From Barthelona sp. PCE (taxonomy: Eukaryota; Metamonada: BaSk clade), in contig JAUFOR010000008.1 of the NCBI GenBank assembly GCA_040285745.1, positions 1 through 64,000 on the forward strand: 64,000 bases of DNA, in the 5' to 3' direction. The position numbers were made by a program, and so were the translations under genes. Positions within the stretch are counted from its first letter, which is position 1. Every line of letters starts with the position of its first letter. Under the pieces are notes generated by a model that saw only the letters and a list, made by a program, of their open reading frames with translations, was not told where the DNA came from and did no database searches. This document shows positions 10,533-19,500 of the stretch, piece after piece.

Positions 10533-10645
10533 TTATCCTCTATCCTACACCTTGGATGGTTTACTGAAGTGACAGCCTGCATGTTGGGAGGGCAGACAGA
10601 ACGAACCGTTAGACAGGACGGGTACGGATCAATCAAGATACCGCC
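10533..10645 (-). repeat. Split direct repeat B1 of the minus-strand YR element
   Basis: 113 bp matching B2 (10010-10122). It overlaps the last codons and stop of the YR ORF (which ends at 10633), so the 3' end of the coding region is part of the repeat, as in the nested element. Confidence 0.85.
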
Positions 10646-11802
10646 CATTCTCGTATCTGGTTTATACTGTACAGTTCCCCCGGCATGGCGTACTCCAGGT
10701 CGTGAATATCCAGGTAATACTTATTCATGGTTTCATTGGCGCTCCAGCCCCCAATCTGTCTGGCTGTGTCTTTGTCACCATGAATTTTGATAATATCTTG
10801 GCATCTCCCCGCTCTTATGGCGTGGGGGTTGAATCTCGCTCCAGGCGGTGCACCTATGAGGTTTGGATCGTCAAAGACGGTGTTAAACCTTTTTAGAATT
10901 TTTGCTTCCCGGTCTTTTGCTCCTGTACCTAGGAGTAACGCGGTGCCCTGCCGCTTCGTTTCGAGTGCATGCACAATAAACGGCGCAAATACACTTTCGT
11001 ACCAATATTTTTGGGGAATTGTTGCAAAACGTCCTTTTCGGCTTTTCCCTTGCGTTTTATGCTTTGGGATCATCACTGAGAGGGATTTCTCCATGCTATT
11101 TTCATGAAGAGTGATCTCAAGGTGTCGTTTTTCTATAAAATTCAATTCTCCCGATCTACAACCGAGAATGTAGTGGATCGACAGTATTTGGCAGTCCAGG
11201 ATGCATTGTTCGACCTCCTGTGAGACCATAGCACTTATTTGGTCTCGTGGAGAAAAAATGTCCTCTCGGAGCTTCATGATAGACTCATGGGCGCTCTCTT
11301 GGACGAGGAACAGCAGCCTCTGGACCACAGACGCTCTTATAGCGCATTTATAACTGTATAATTTGGGGATTGCTCCACTTTCATCGGTTATGATCTTTGT
11401 ACGCGCTGAAATGAGGTACTGCCTGTCTTTATCGCAGGCGTCCTCCCAGCAACCGGTTGTAAGCAGTCTAATAACTCTCAGGGAGCTTCTTAGAAGGGAT
11501 CCGTATGTATCAAGAGTGCTACTCTTGTAATACAGGATTAGGGCTGTGTTGCCTTCGGGCGATTCGCCCTTTTCGGCTCTCTCCGCTAGGTCAGCTATGC
11601 ATAAACCTACTAACAGATTGCAGTGGCTTGGATTTTTTATCCAGCCATACATCCTCCTTATTGCATTCTGATTAGCTTCAATGTACTGTCTAAATAGTTT
11701 GAGGGCGGTCCTGGCTGTGCTTAAGGAACCTTTTCTGAAGAACAGCGCCAGGAGATCGTCAATTCTCATTGTATTGGCTGGAAACCTAAAGTGTTTCTTC
11801 AC
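10633..11802 (-). CDS. Tyrosine recombinase of the minus-strand YR retroelement
   Basis: This 389-codon ORF would integrate the circular cDNA of the element by site-specific strand exchange. The catalytic tetrad is visible: arginine in GCRSGEL, H-x-x-R in NPHAIRAGR (histidine at residue 327), the tryptophan of GGW, and the tyrosine in NKYYL. Residues 1-170 form the helical core-binding part. The ORF opens at a GTG (11802) that overlaps the end of pol by 17 bp in another frame. The first ATG is 11 codons downstream, so translation by frameshifting from pol or by reinitiation are both possible. The nested element instead has YR fused to pol in one frame. Confidence 0.87.
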   Translation of the reverse strand: MKKHFRFPANTMRIDDLLALFFRKGSLSTARTALKLFRQYIEANQNAIRRMYGWIKNPSHCNLLVGLCIADLAERAEKGESPEGNTALILYYKSSTLDTYGSLLRSSLRVIRLLTTGCWEDACDKDRQYLISARTKIITDESGAIPKLYSYKCAIRASVVQRLLFLVQESAHESIMKLREDIFSPRDQISAMVSQEVEQCILDCQILSIHYILGCRSGELNFIEKRHLEITLHENSMEKSLSVMIPKHKTQGKSRKGRFATIPQKYWYESVFAPFIVHALETKRQGTALLLGTGAKDREAKILKRFNTVFDDPNLIGAPPGARFNPHAIRAGRCQDIIKIHGDKDTARQIGGWSANETMNKYYLDIHDLEYAMPGELYSINQIREWAVS

Positions 11803-14800
11803 TATGAGGGGGGACGTCTATCTTCACGAAGTCAGTGTCGCCCTTCCACAAGCTTCCTGCTTGTACAGCCTTTGATTTGACAGGGAAAATTTTTTCCGGG
11901 TTGATGGTAATTTCGCACATTTCTTTCCATGGACGAACGAACTGCGATACCATACCCCACACGGGTGCAGATGGGAGAGGTTGTGGTAACTTCACTCTGA
12001 TAGTAACACCGGTCCTGAGGGCCGCTAGTAAAATAATTTCTAACGCCGCTGCTGCTGACTGGGCAGGGACCATCTGTTCGACTGTGTGGCTCTCTCTTCC
12101 GATCATATCTATCTCAAACTTCGGTTTAGAGCGGGGGACTGTGTATCTTATATCTTCCAGTCCCTCAACCACTGGTGTTGTATCAATTTTGTCTTCTTTC
12201 AGTTTTAAGAAGGGTGCCGTTAACTTGGGCAGTCCCTGTCGTCTCGATACGGGCATAAAAGCTAAATCGCTTTTAAATGTTTTTCGAAACAAGTTCATTG
12301 CCCGGATGCAGCCAACTGAGCGGCCGCTCTTGTCCTGTTTTGCTCTCGCTATGAGGGGGCTGGTATGGCCCGGCTCATAAGCGCTTGGGACGACAGAATT
12401 TAGAATTATAATCTCCTTTGGGGGAACGAGCTCTTGAAGGAATGTTCCCCTCGATTGTTTCCAGCAGACTGGCTCTCCACGTGAGGCCATGTCCGGAAGG
12501 TGATTAAGTACAGAGGGAACGTAAATCGCTTCCACAACAAGGTCCTTCTCTTGGCAGAATCTTGCCAAGGTCCGGGCAGCATCGTTGAGGACGGTATTGC
12601 GCGACGTTAGTTTGTTCGTCGCAGCTACCACATTAGTGTTATCGCAATACCAGACGAGATATCCATTGGATAGTTTGGACCCGAGGCTGTGCAGCATAGC
12701 CATCAGGGGTTCCATCTCCGCATGAGCGATCGACAGTTTTGTTTTCTGGATCGCTTTCGCTTTATCTTTTGCTGACAGCATGTTCAGCAAGTCGATGAGT
12801 TCATTCTTGGCAAGATCATTGCCGCCTACACTGCGAAGTAGCAGGTGCTCAAAACAGGTTTCGTCAACATCATCCGTTGCGAAAGCTGTGCCTGCGATAC
12901 CTATTTTCTCTTCACTTACAGCAGCGTCACTTATTAGGACCCACTTTTTTCTGGTGGAAAGAAGGGGTTGTGGTGGAAAATCGTGATCGGCTAAACTCGC
13001 AAGGGTACAAGCGAGGTGGTGTGCCTCGTTTGTACCGATGAATCCAAGTGGAGACCCGCTGGTAGGGTCTGTTGCCTTTGGCTGGGCCTCGATCTGGCCG
13101 TGTTCATGATGCTGGACCTCCTTCAGGTCTTGGTCGCCGATCGTGAGCGATCTCGTCATGAGCCACTTGGTTATTTTTCTAGGAATGCCATCTTTATCCT
13201 TTAGTGCTTCGTGTATGATGGCATTGATCGTAATGGCGGAGGCATGTAGCTTTCTGCTAGCCGCCCTAAACGCCGTGCACTTCGATGCAAGTTCTACGAA
13301 GTCTTTCAACGGGATTTCCTTGCATGATGTGAGCTTATGGGCCAGTTCTTGAGCCTTCAGCGCGATCTTACGGCAATTAGCATCACTTGGTGCTAATGCC
13401 ACTTTCATATTTGGATCGTCCGGCGATCCAAAGGTAGATGTGATGGTGAAACCTATCACATCTAATTTCTTACATGGTTCGACAGATTTTTTCTTGTTGA
13501 TAGTGATATCCAACCAGAAACAGATTAGCTTGAGCAGACGCATGGCGTCGCTAGCACTACGGTATCTGCCTCTTCGATCTGGGGATTGCCATCCGAAAAC
13601 ATCGTCTATGTAGGCCCATAGTTGGTAACCTAGAGCACGCATAGGTGCTAGGGCTAGGTTCATCAACGCTGAGAATATAGCGGGGCCAAACGTGACTCCG
13701 AAGCACAACTTTGTGCACCGGTAAAAGCCGCCGTTGAGGGAAAATGTAAAGAACTTTTGAAAGTCTTCCGCAATGGGGATGAGATGGAAGCCGTTGGATG
13801 CATCGATGGAGAACAAATCATCGTTCGGGTTTACCAGGTTAAATAACCGCACCTTGGGCAGTTCCATTGGGAACATGTTAAACATGTCGTTAATCGGGGT
13901 GCAATCAGTGATAATTCTTATATCACTTATTGAGACATCTTCGAAGCACTCCTCAATGTCTTCTCGACCGGCCCAGTCTTGGCTGAGGGCATCAATGGCC
14001 GATTGTTCGATGCCTTTGGGCACCACACCGATTTTAATAAAAGCTGTTTTTACGCCAACAGGGAGTTTCGACATTTCCGACACTGGGTCATGATCCAGCT
14101 TAACAAAGGCGTCGCTTTTTTCTATCTTTTCCTGTACTAGGAGGGAGATGCGTGATCCATCCTCAAACCAGTTTTCTTGTGGACCGTTAAACGGTTCTTT
14201 ACGGATTTGAGAAACGTTTTGATTGCTCATGACGTGATGGGCGCTTACTCCGTGCGTCAACATTGATTGAAGGTTGGTGGAATGGCCAACACTCAAGCCT
14301 GCGATTTTTGCCAAAATATCGATGCGTTGACGGGTTCGACGAGGCGCATATGGGCTCGTCTGTATCGTATGCTCCATGAATTCCTCTGCCTTGTCTAGAT
14401 CTATTTCTAGCTCCCGTATTTTTAGGCCGGGGATAGCGTCCATGAGAGACGCTGGCGGAGCTGGCTCAGCCCAACCAGATAGGTTGGGGGCCTGTATACC
14501 TACCGTCTCACTCGCTCTACGCTGGGGTTCCTCAATGCTGGCTGAGATTGGCCTGGCATTTTTCTGTACCGCAACGTTAAAGGCGGTTTTGAACCCCTCA
14601 GCACTCAGAGTAGGTTCTACTGGACCTACAACTGGGGAGACGCGAGGTTTTGATGGTGGTGGTGGAGGTGGCAACCCCTGAACAGGTTCTGGTGCGATAG
14701 TGTGGGATTTTAGGGCTGTGACGCGCGCTATGTCCATGTATAGGTCCCTATCGCGGATGGCAGCCGCTAAATCTGCCTTAAGTTTGGGGATAATGGCGCT

Positions 14801-14893
14801 TTTTTGTGCTTCAGCTTTACGCTTTCTGCGCTTTTGATCCTCCAAAAGATCTCGGATTTCGAGAAGGGTATCGTCGTGTGGGTCCAACGGCAC
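11786..14893 (-). CDS. Pol: reverse transcriptase-RNase H of the minus-strand YR retroelement
   Basis: A 1035-codon ORF. The N-terminus is basic and coiled-coil-like (RKRKAEAQK), then a proline run near residue 75. The RT has motif A FSIDASNGFHL, motif B FGVTFGPAIF and motif C YIDD at 428-431. RNase H residues follow: SDAA, HAEMEP, YCDN and LPDMASRG. A further conserved segment (about residues 915-1010) before the stop also occurs in the nested element. The ORF as listed starts at a GTG, but the frame is open 26 codons further upstream to a TGA that is the gag stop. Gag and pol therefore share a frame, and readthrough of that TGA would give Gag-Pol. Confidence 0.88.
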   Translation of the reverse strand: MPLDPHDDTLLEIRDLLEDQKRRKRKAEAQKSAIIPKLKADLAAAIRDRDLYMDIARVTALKSHTIAPEPVQGLPPPPPPSKPRVSPVVGPVEPTLSAEGFKTAFNVAVQKNARPISASIEEPQRRASETVGIQAPNLSGWAEPAPPASLMDAIPGLKIRELEIDLDKAEEFMEHTIQTSPYAPRRTRQRIDILAKIAGLSVGHSTNLQSMLTHGVSAHHVMSNQNVSQIRKEPFNGPQENWFEDGSRISLLVQEKIEKSDAFVKLDHDPVSEMSKLPVGVKTAFIKIGVVPKGIEQSAIDALSQDWAGREDIEECFEDVSISDIRIITDCTPINDMFNMFPMELPKVRLFNLVNPNDDLFSIDASNGFHLIPIAEDFQKFFTFSLNGGFYRCTKLCFGVTFGPAIFSALMNLALAPMRALGYQLWAYIDDVFGWQSPDRRGRYRSASDAMRLLKLICFWLDITINKKKSVEPCKKLDVIGFTITSTFGSPDDPNMKVALAPSDANCRKIALKAQELAHKLTSCKEIPLKDFVELASKCTAFRAASRKLHASAITINAIIHEALKDKDGIPRKITKWLMTRSLTIGDQDLKEVQHHEHGQIEAQPKATDPTSGSPLGFIGTNEAHHLACTLASLADHDFPPQPLLSTRKKWVLISDAAVSEEKIGIAGTAFATDDVDETCFEHLLLRSVGGNDLAKNELIDLLNMLSAKDKAKAIQKTKLSIAHAEMEPLMAMLHSLGSKLSNGYLVWYCDNTNVVAATNKLTSRNTVLNDAARTLARFCQEKDLVVEAIYVPSVLNHLPDMASRGEPVCWKQSRGTFLQELVPPKEIIILNSVVPSAYEPGHTSPLIARAKQDKSGRSVGCIRAMNLFRKTFKSDLAFMPVSRRQGLPKLTAPFLKLKEDKIDTTPVVEGLEDIRYTVPRSKPKFEIDMIGRESHTVEQMVPAQSAAAALEIILLAALRTGVTIRVKLPQPLPSAPVWGMVSQFVRPWKEMCEITINPEKIFPVKSKAVQAGSLWKGDTDFVKIDVPPHSEETL

Positions 14894-14971
14894 CTCACAG
14901 TGCTGTGGCGACTCGACGCGGGTGGAAAGCCTCTCAACTGGGTTAGATTTACAAGCGAGAGACTCGTCATC

Positions 14972-14974
14972 TCA
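14972..14974 (-). promoter_or_regulatory. In-frame gag/pol TGA, candidate readthrough codon (minus-strand element)
   Basis: Gag ends in a basic tail and the codons AGA AAG TGA GAT. After the TGA the same frame stays open through all of pol, with no stop and no suitable ATG before the RT. The downstream base is G, as at the equivalent site in the nested element. Readthrough is an inference. Confidence 0.6.
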
Positions 14975-15252
14975 CTTTCTCCTGCTTCGCCGCGGTCTCC
15001 TAGGTTGCTTATACTTGGAGACGCCCTTGGGGGACAACGCGTCAATGAACAGCGTCGGGCGGCCGGGGAGGTGTCTTACGAGGAAATTTATCTCATTCAC
15101 ACAACTTGCAATAGCTGAGGCGTCGGTTTCCGAGATTCTTTCCAAGGCCTTCATGTAATCAGAGTTTCTATGGCCGATCCAGAGGCTGATGGCGGTGAGC
15201 ATGACGGGGCGAGTTTCCTCCGAGACTTCGTCGCTGCCTATGACTGCCATCA
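14972..15252 (-). CDS. Gag, C-terminal part (minus-strand YR element, after the nested insertion)
   Basis: This is the 3' part of a gag gene whose 5' part lies at 21860-22837. The frame runs into the nested element exactly at the ATCA junction. Deleting the insertion (one ATCA kept) rejoins both parts in frame at a leucine-methionine pair. The C-terminus is arginine-rich (RRPRRSRRK), as expected for a nucleic acid-binding Gag tail. It ends with the TGA discussed separately. No zinc knuckle is present. Confidence 0.7.
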
Positions 15253-15370
15253 TCTTGTTGCCCCTGGCTGTCTGTTGATGTCTACTGAGAGTAAAGAAGA
15301 CGAGAAAGAGGTGGAAAACGTAGATTTACGTTTCTTCCCTCTTTTGAGACTTATTATTTTATTTATTTTA
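15249..15370 (+). repeat. Split direct repeat A1 of the nested element
   Basis: About 122 bp, identical over nearly all its length to 21603-21724. It is the 5' terminus and leader upstream of gag, ending in an AT-rich TTATTTTA run. Confidence 0.9.
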
Positions 15371-15387
15371 AGGAATCGATACGAAAG

Positions 15388-16413
15388 ATGTACGATTTTA
15401 GTGGAGATGGACGTGCAGTGGCAAGATTTCTGCACGAGACGATATTGGAAAATTCAAATGAAAAAGATTTCATTGTGCGTGCTTTACGCATGTTTTCGAT
15501 TAAATACAGGAGGACTACCGATAGTGTCCTTAAGGAACATATTGAGGATGTCCTACTCAAGCTCCTTCCACTCTGTTTGAAAGCTCCTGCATGCTCTAAG
15601 AAGATTGGAGAGTTGGTGGCTAAAGATGATGTTAAGCAACAAAGTGGTAGGGAGGACAAAGTAGTGTCGGAAGTATTTGTAACTGAATTTTTCGATTCTT
15701 TAAAGGAGAATTGTGCTGACCAGGATGTCGGTACTGCTACGTCCTTTAAAGCCGTTGCTGAGACGATTGATATGCTACGGTTTACGTTCCCCTATGAAGA
15801 TCCAAAGGGTGAAGAACATGAGAGGACTATTGTTATTGAGAACCATAAATCGGAGGCCGAACATATTGAAACGTTAGGGAGTTTCTTCTCATTATCGCTG
15901 GATAAGGAGACTTTGCCGCCGATTGGAGAGATTCAAAAGTGCGTCGAGAGCTTAGGTGCTATGAATCCTATTAGGATGGCTTGGGATGGTAAATCTGTAC
16001 GAGATCTTGCTGCCAAGAAGTTGGTGTCATTTGATGACAAGATCAACAAGCATCTGAATAGGATTACGACGTTTAATGGATATATCGCAGATATTATGGC
16101 TGATGTGTTGAAGAATGATTATTTCGATGATAACGATCAGCTTATAAGTTTCATGAAGATGATGTTGTGCCCGAAGACATGGGTCACCATTTTTGCGCAG
16201 GAGGCTATTTATCACCCTGAGCGAATCGAGGGTAGGGCTCAAGAGGCTGCTAACCAGATGGCTTGGGATTTCTTTAAGTCAATTCGGGAGAAAGCTGGCA
16301 TTTTTGAGGAAGAATTTGTTAGCAAACCGAGGGTTAATAACAAACCTCGTTCGAATGTTGTCCATAAGACCTCATCTACTAAGACTTCATCTAAGTCTAA
16401 AGGTGGTAAATGA
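15388..16413 (+). CDS. Gag-like protein of the nested YR element
   Basis: 341 codons from an ATG 18 bp after A1 to a TGA. The protein is mostly helical and charged, with a basic Ser/Thr/Lys-rich tail (KTSSTKTSSKSKGGK). No CCHC knuckle lies before the stop, but two cysteine-containing segments (CSKSAK and CAACTDR) lie in the same frame just after it. Gag is assigned by position and by the basic tail, as the first ORF of a YR retroelement that would package the RNA; I see no family motif. The ORF shares its frame with pol, separated by this TGA only. Confidence 0.75.
   Translation: MYDFSGDGRAVARFLHETILENSNEKDFIVRALRMFSIKYRRTTDSVLKEHIEDVLLKLLPLCLKAPACSKKIGELVAKDDVKQQSGREDKVVSEVFVTEFFDSLKENCADQDVGTATSFKAVAETIDMLRFTFPYEDPKGEEHERTIVIENHKSEAEHIETLGSFFSLSLDKETLPPIGEIQKCVESLGAMNPIRMAWDGKSVRDLAAKKLVSFDDKINKHLNRITTFNGYIADIMADVLKNDYFDDNDQLISFMKMMLCPKTWVTIFAQEAIYHPERIEGRAQEAANQMAWDFFKSIREKAGIFEEEFVSKPRVNNKPRSNVVHKTSSTKTSSKSKGGK
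16411..16413 (+). promoter_or_regulatory. In-frame gag/pol TGA, candidate readthrough codon (nested element)
   Basis: The codons GGT AAA TGA GGA end gag. The next 49 codons are open in the same frame up to the first pol ATG at 16561 and continue through pol. The TGA is also present in the second copy (40607-40609). The alternative is independent initiation at 16561. Confidence 0.6.
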
Positions 16414-16560
16414 GGAACGGCCAGTGGTTCGTCTGGTTCGTGTAGTAAATCAGCGAAATCACAAGGCCTTAAATTTAAACCCCCTGATATTAAATCTAAC
16501 CCCCCTGAGCCGCAGAGCTCTAACGTCCCCTGTGCTGCTTGTACTGATAGGGTTGCTAGG

Positions 16561-19500
16561 ATGGAAAGACAAATCCTGAAGAACAAAATGGACGTTGAAT
16601 TTATTAGTAACTCGTTGTGTGAAGCTTCATTGAAGTTATGCGATGATTCAATGGCGTGCCATGCCCTCCATGACCCTGGTGGTTGTGTTGAGAAGGAAAA
16701 GAAGCCCTCAGTTGCAGTGCAGAAGGATCTTAAAAAATCCGTGATTTTGCACGATAATAAGAAATTGATTGGCCAGAGACCCTTGTTCATTGCTCCTGAC
16801 ATTGCTAATAGTGATTGTAATGCTAGAACTCGCGGCACAGATAATTTTTCTAAGGTTCTCCTTAAAGGTTGTTCGTGCGATGATGATATTGCTCCTCCCG
16901 TGCGTAAACCGATTGGCAAACCCAATTGTGCTGGTAAGATTGCGAAGCCTCTTGTTGCTAAGAAGATTGTAGAAAAGCCCGTTAAAAAGGCTGTGATACC
17001 GTCCACGCCGGATAAAGAAGCGAAACCTGTGAAAAACCCGATACCGAAACCTGTTCCAAAGAAGGTTAAGAAGAAAAAGCCGAAATTGAAAGAAAGAAAG
17101 CATAAAGTGCCGTTATCGAAGTTTCCAGCTATTGAAGAGAGCAAGGTATTGAAGAAGCTTGATAAGATGGAGAAGACTGTCGATAAACTAACGAAAGCAA
17201 TTACCGGCAAGAAAGAACCCCATCTCGTTACGGTTAAGGATCCTTCCATTATGAAAGATCCTCCTATCATTGAGAAGGACACTTCTCCCCCTGATGACAG
17301 TGACTCCCAACTGTTTGTTAAGGATGACAGTGGCTTATTGTCTTTAGACCCGAAGACTGAGGCGTTTGATGATGAATTGGCTAGAATCAATGATATGAGT
17401 AAGACGTTACCTGCTACTATGAAGAGACCATCTGCTGCAGTACTGGGTACGAAGGAAAAACGTCAATATTTTGATGATGAAAACGTGCTGCTCTTAGATA
17501 GTAGCCCTGATGACTTGTTTACCTTACCGTTTCACTCAAAATTCTGGAGATTGATATTGAAACTATATATTCGTCAATCACATGACGGTTTCGTCGCTGA
17601 CCTGACAGAACGAGGAAGAGAGGTATACCGCGCCTATAGGGGCGGTCCCGATCAGGATTTGCATGTCCCGTTTCCGAGACCCGGCCCAGGAGCTGCTCCT
17701 GGTTGTGCTCTTAATTTCCAAAGTCAGTTAGCTTACTTGACTGTCGTAATGGGTGGAAAATTTTCTCCTTCAATGACATTTGCTATGGAAATTTTGAAAC
17801 CTCTGGATGATCACCGTTCGTTCTTTAAGTATCCGGAACAAGCTAAAATTCTTGAGCTCTTTGCGAAACGTGCTGGTGTTTATTCCTCAAAAACGTTTGA
17901 CAGGTTACTGTTGAAGAATACTGAGGATTTCTTGGACATGGATAAGCTTCCTGCTTTGAAAACGAAAGCTCAGGAGATACTCAGTGACATTGACAACTAT
18001 GATGACAACTGGATCGATGACGACCGTGTTGCTGAGGTAAAAGAGAAATTGCTGGCGGACATGGTTAAAGTTGATCCCAGCGATTACCATAAGATAAATG
18101 CTATTAACAGGATTGGCTCAGTTAAGAAAGGTGTTGACGGAGTGCGTCAGATATTTGACTCTTCTGCTGCCGGCGGTGTTCATGAGGTAAGCAAACACTT
18201 TATTTTTTCCCCATTCAAGATTGATGAACTTGCATTGATCCCAAGGGGTTCTTACCTTGCTAGTATCGACCTTAGCTCTAGTTTCCTGCACTTTGATATG
18301 TCTAAGAACATGGATATCGCTAATTGTATGGCTTGTATTATTGATGGTGAAGTTTATGTGGCTGATCGTGCACCATTTGGTGCCGTGATTAGTAACAACC
18401 TCTTATGTACGTTGACTGGATTGTTAACTGCAATAATGAACAACTTTGATTTTCCTTTTGTTAGTTATGTCGATGATACTCTTGCTTTTGGTACTGAATC
18501 GCAGGTCACACGTGCTATTCAGACATACACAACGATTTGCAAACTGATTGGTCTGAAAGTTAATGACGAAAAATCAGTTACATCCCCAGCTGCTTCGGTT
18601 GATTTCTTAGGCTTTACTATCAAGTCAAACCCCGAGAACCGCGACGATCACATCAAGATTCGCCTATGCGAGAAGAGAAAGTTGAAAATGATTGAAGAAT
18701 GCAAAACGACTTTCTACACACTCTTCGGTTCTACTAAGGTTGCTGGAGGCTTCATTGTCAATGAGAATGTTACGCCTTTCGTTGAAGACCCTGACTCCCT
18801 GGAGAAGGAAGAGCTAGAATCGACCCTTGGTGATGATGTTGTATTGAAAGACGACGATGGTAAGTATATTGTGCCATCCTTATATGACATACAACGTCTT
18901 ATAGGGTTATTTGAATCTGCTGAAATATTGTCAACATTGTACACGATGGTGGCATCTCAACTCCGCGAACTTGTGCGAGATAACGTAAGATTCCACAAGA
19001 AGATCGGCGTGGATAGCAAAGTACCTGTGTTAACTGCTGAGGAAATGAAGAGATTACATGTTAAAGTACACAAATTTAGTATACTGAATGCAATCGCACA
19101 CGTCTTTGATTCTGAGTTATACCATAATGATTTCAAGGAGACTCGCATACGTTCGATGGACTTTACTACGTTTTCGGATGCTAGATTGAATGACTCAGTT
19201 GAAGGATACTCGGCTTTAATTTTTGATATGCATACTCTTGAGTGTAAGGGAATGTTCGCTGAGAGTGATGTGAAACCTGGCGATATGCATAGGAACGTTA
19301 AGGCTGAGACTGACAGCTATACGATCGCTGCTGCAGAGCTAAATCCGATTCTAAGAATGATTTCACTTAAAGCAGAACAATTGAGTAATTGCGGTGTTCG
19401 TGTTGTAACTGATAACACTGTAGTTGCATACAACTTGAGATCCTTGATGGCCCCAAGGAAGGGTGCACCTCCTGAGCTGAAGGCTGCCCTTATGGACTTA

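Noticed and set aside
10010-10645. LTRs of a conventional LTR retrotransposon
   Set aside because: The repeats are split and not terminal on both sides, and the integrase is a tyrosine recombinase, not DDE.
16411-16413. Alternative genetic code with TGA as a sense codon
   Set aside because: The non-LTR protein ends with TGA and tryptophan is encoded by TGG throughout, so the standard code applies.
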